Assembly (NCBI GenBank): GCA_020912385.1
Contig: CP087207.1
Location: 1,612,001-1,676,000 of the forward strand
From: Neofusicoccum parvum
Lineage: Eukaryota; Ascomycota; Dothideomycetes; Botryosphaeriales; Botryosphaeriaceae
Length of the DNA: 64,000 bases
Direction: 5' to 3'
In this document: positions 62,069 through 64,000 of the stretch, piece by piece
Position numbering within the stretch: the first letter of the stretch is position 1
Layout of the letters: every line of letters starts with the position of its first letter
Made by a program: the position numbers and the translations under genes
Notes under the pieces: model-generated
Told to the model about the DNA's origin: nothing
Seen by the model: the letters and a program-made list of their open reading frames with translations, nothing else
Database searches by the model: none

Positions 62069-64000
62069 TCAAACGCGAACATCCCCATCGAACACCCCCA
62101 ACGCGCTCTCCAACTTCACAACCATCTCCCCGTACTCCCCCTCCGCCGTGCTCTGCGCCGTCACCGCCCCGCCCGCACCGACCCGCCACACCTCGCCCTC
62201 GTCCGCCTCGCCCTCCCACCGCCATGCTGTCCTGATCACGACCGCGAAGTCGCCGCCACCGCCCACGTCCAGGTACCCCAGCACGCCTGAGTAGATGCCG
62301 CGTGGGGCGGCCTCCTCGATGGCGTGCAGGAGCTCGCAGCTGCGCTTCTTGGGCGCGCCGGTCATGGAGCCGGGCGGGAGGGAGGCGTGCAGGACGTCGA
62401 TGCCGGAGGGCAGCTTGCGCTGTTCGATGTCCTCGTCGTCGGCGGCGGCGAGAGACAGCGAGGACGAGTTGAGCGGGTGCGAGGCCGAGATGTGGGGGGA
62501 GGGGAGCGGCGACGCGGCGAGCGAGGAGGATGTCGAGGAGGCGGTCGTGCTGGGCGGCGAGGACGAGCTGGAGTCTTCGTCTTGGCTTTGTTGCTGCTGC
62601 TGCTGCTGCTGCTGCTGTTTCGGTGCGTCGCGTCCCCACCCGCCCGTCAGGTCGCCCGAGATGACGCTGACGAGCTGGAAGACCGTCTCGTACTCCTCCA
62701 CCCCCATCAGCTTGCTGACCCGCACGTTGCCCGCCCCGACTACCCCGTGCAGGTCGTGCCGCACTAGGTCGACGATCATCAGGTTCTCGGCGCGCTCCTT
62801 GGAGCTGTTCAGGATGCGTTCGGCGTCCGCACGCGTCACGCCGGCGTCCTTGCGCACGGTGCCTTTGATGGGCCGGTACTGGCAGAGACCTTGCCGCGTC
62901 CAGGAGAGGAAGCGCTCTGGGCTGCTGCTGAGGATGTTGACGCCCGAGCCGCGAGGACCGAGGCGGATGTAGGCGCCGAAAGGGGCGGGATTGAGGTGGC
63001 GAAGGCGGGTGTAGAGGTGCCAGGGGAAGGTGGCGGTCGGGGGTGGAGGGAGGTGGATTGTCGTTTGGGAGGTTAGGCAGAGCTCGTAGGAATCGCCGGC
63101 GCGGATGGAGTCTTGGCAGCGGAGGACTTTGGCTTCGTAGGAAGGTTGGGTGGGGATGGTGACGGTGCACTGGGCGAGCGTGGAGGAGATGTCTGTCGAG
63201 GTTGGGGCGGACGGGGCGTTGGATAGGGCGCTGATCTTTTGGGTAGTCGAGAATACCCAATCGGAGTCATCGTCGCGGATGCTTTGGATGTAGATCTTGT
63301 GCGATACGTGATCGACGATGATGCTTCGTGTAACGAATACGAACGCGAGATCCGGTTTGCGGAATTGACTCGATGTTTGAGCTTGTTCGGGAGCTGGTGT
63401 TGGGTGTACGTTGATGGTCTCGAGCCCAGCTTCGTACGAGACGAATCCGATCAGCCCACCCCAGAACGGTGAGTCGACAGGACCATCAGCAACGCGGGTC
63501 ATTTCCATGAGAGCCTTGAGATATAACCAAATATCCGAGCCTTCTTCCCGATGCAGAAGATCTTGCCCAACACGAAGTTCGAGCACTTGGCCATCGACAA
63601 AGTATTCTACTCGTAAATTTCTCTCCTTTTCCAGGCATCCGATGATGGATCTGCTGCCAGTCTCCGCGCGGACAGGCATTTTCCTTTTGTTCAAGCCTGA
63701 CTCCAGGACTACAGCTTCGTGCTCGGGAATGCTGAGGATCTCGCAGATGCGGCGGACATCGCCTTCGGTGTACAAACACTGGTAGCTGACTGCACTGCCG
63801 AGACGGTTGACCAAGGAATTCTGGAGCAGAACAGGGTGAATACGGTCGAAAAAACCCGGCGTTTGGTGTGATGAACCATTGTGGATTCCATGACCAACTG
63901 TCGACAGCTTTCTGAGGGCCTTTCCGTTGGCCAATGATGTTCTACGGAGATGCCGGTGTTGTCGTGACGATATCCACGTCCTTGCTTGGATCCACCAGTT
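62069..64000 (-). CDS. Bifunctional para-aminobenzoate synthase, PabB part (5' end beyond window)
   Basis: The frame is open from the window edge to the stop at 62,069, giving 643 visible residues; the start and the N-terminal glutamine amidotransferase domain lie beyond 64,000. The first visible residues, NWWIQARTW, are the usual linker after that domain. The chorismate-binding domain shows ILSSSPERFLSW, RPIKGTVRKDAG, ERAENLMIVDLVRHDL, SLPPGSMTGAPKKRSCELL and RGIYSGVLGYLDVGGGGDF. The Lys in PIKGT is characteristic of PabB, whereas anthranilate synthases have Ala there. The enzyme converts chorismate to 4-amino-4-deoxychorismate for folate synthesis. A roughly 75-residue Gln/Ser-rich insertion separates GGWGRDA from LPSGIDVLHASL. 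Confidence 0.93.
   Translation of the reverse strand, partial: NWWIQARTWISSRQHRHLRRTSLANGKALRKLSTVGHGIHNGSSHQTPGFFDRIHPVLLQNSLVNRLGSAVSYQCLYTEGDVRRICEILSIPEHEAVVLESGLNKRKMPVRAETGSRSIIGCLEKERNLRVEYFVDGQVLELRVGQDLLHREEGSDIWLYLKALMEMTRVADGPVDSPFWGGLIGFVSYEAGLETINVHPTPAPEQAQTSSQFRKPDLAFVFVTRSIIVDHVSHKIYIQSIRDDDSDWVFSTTQKISALSNAPSAPTSTDISSTLAQCTVTIPTQPSYEAKVLRCQDSIRAGDSYELCLTSQTTIHLPPPPTATFPWHLYTRLRHLNPAPFGAYIRLGPRGSGVNILSSSPERFLSWTRQGLCQYRPIKGTVRKDAGVTRADAERILNSSKERAENLMIVDLVRHDLHGVVGAGNVRVSKLMGVEEYETVFQLVSVISGDLTGGWGRDAPKQQQQQQQQQQSQDEDSSSSSPPSTTASSTSSSLAASPLPSPHISASHPLNSSSLSLAAADDEDIEQRKLPSGIDVLHASLPPGSMTGAPKKRSCELLHAIEEAAPRGIYSGVLGYLDVGGGGDFAVVIRTAWRWEGEADEGEVWRVGAGGAVTAQSTAEGEYGEMVVKLESALGVFDGDVRV
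62593..62618. repeat. CTG/CAG trinucleotide repeat in PABA synthase
   Basis: Tandem CTG on the plus strand, read as glutamine codons in the PabB insertion on the minus strand. Confidence 0.85.

Overview
The window is nuclear DNA of a filamentous ascomycete (Pezizomycotina, most likely a Dothideomycete; this placement is inference). Evidence: short GT-AG introns of about 43 to 230 bp, GC-rich coding sequence with GC-ending codons, and a gene set typical of this group (2EXR-type protein, Git3-like receptor, CYP65-like P450, secreted GH31, small cysteine-rich secreted proteins). There are no bacterial operons, CRISPR arrays or complete transposons. Exon joins were worked out by hand from splice signals, reading phase and known protein families.

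Layout. 0-13 kb: a 2EXR-like protein, a WWM1-type WW protein, a doubtful small Cys-rich ORF, the endocytic scaffold EDE1 (six exons, minus), an unknown mitochondrial protein and a LURP-one-related protein. 13-29 kb: a seven-helix Git3-like receptor, an AT-rich gene-poor stretch, a DUF1640 coiled-coil mitochondrial membrane protein, a PUF3-type Pumilio protein, a long gene-free GC-rich stretch and a single-pass membrane protein. 29-41 kb: GPI13, a secreted GH31 glycosidase, an acyl-CoA dehydrogenase and a FAD-dependent aromatic hydroxylase. 40.6-45.7 kb is the accessory part: two small secreted cysteine-rich genes lying tail to tail, a decayed P450 mosaic and an intact CYP65-like P450. 46-64 kb returns to core cell biology: GYP7, MSO1, CDC123, CWC21, an unknown protein, an MMtag protein, MED6, a lineage-restricted unknown protein, a 65-aa membrane microprotein and the 3' part of bifunctional PABA synthase, cut by the window end.

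Most core genes are unrelated functionally, although trafficking (EDE1, GYP7, MSO1) and RNA metabolism (PUF3, CWC21, MMtag protein, MED6) recur. CDC123/CWC21 and MMtag/MED6 are tight divergent pairs sharing short promoters.

The most novel material is the 41-43 kb island. The 93-aa secreted protein appears to have arisen by internal exon duplication: two Cys units, each split by a phase-2 intron at the same Gly. Beside it lie a second secreted Cys-rich gene and relics of at least two P450 genes. A short palindromic sequence is dispersed at 54, 59.2 and 61.2 kb. All family names rest on motif recognition; no database search was possible.
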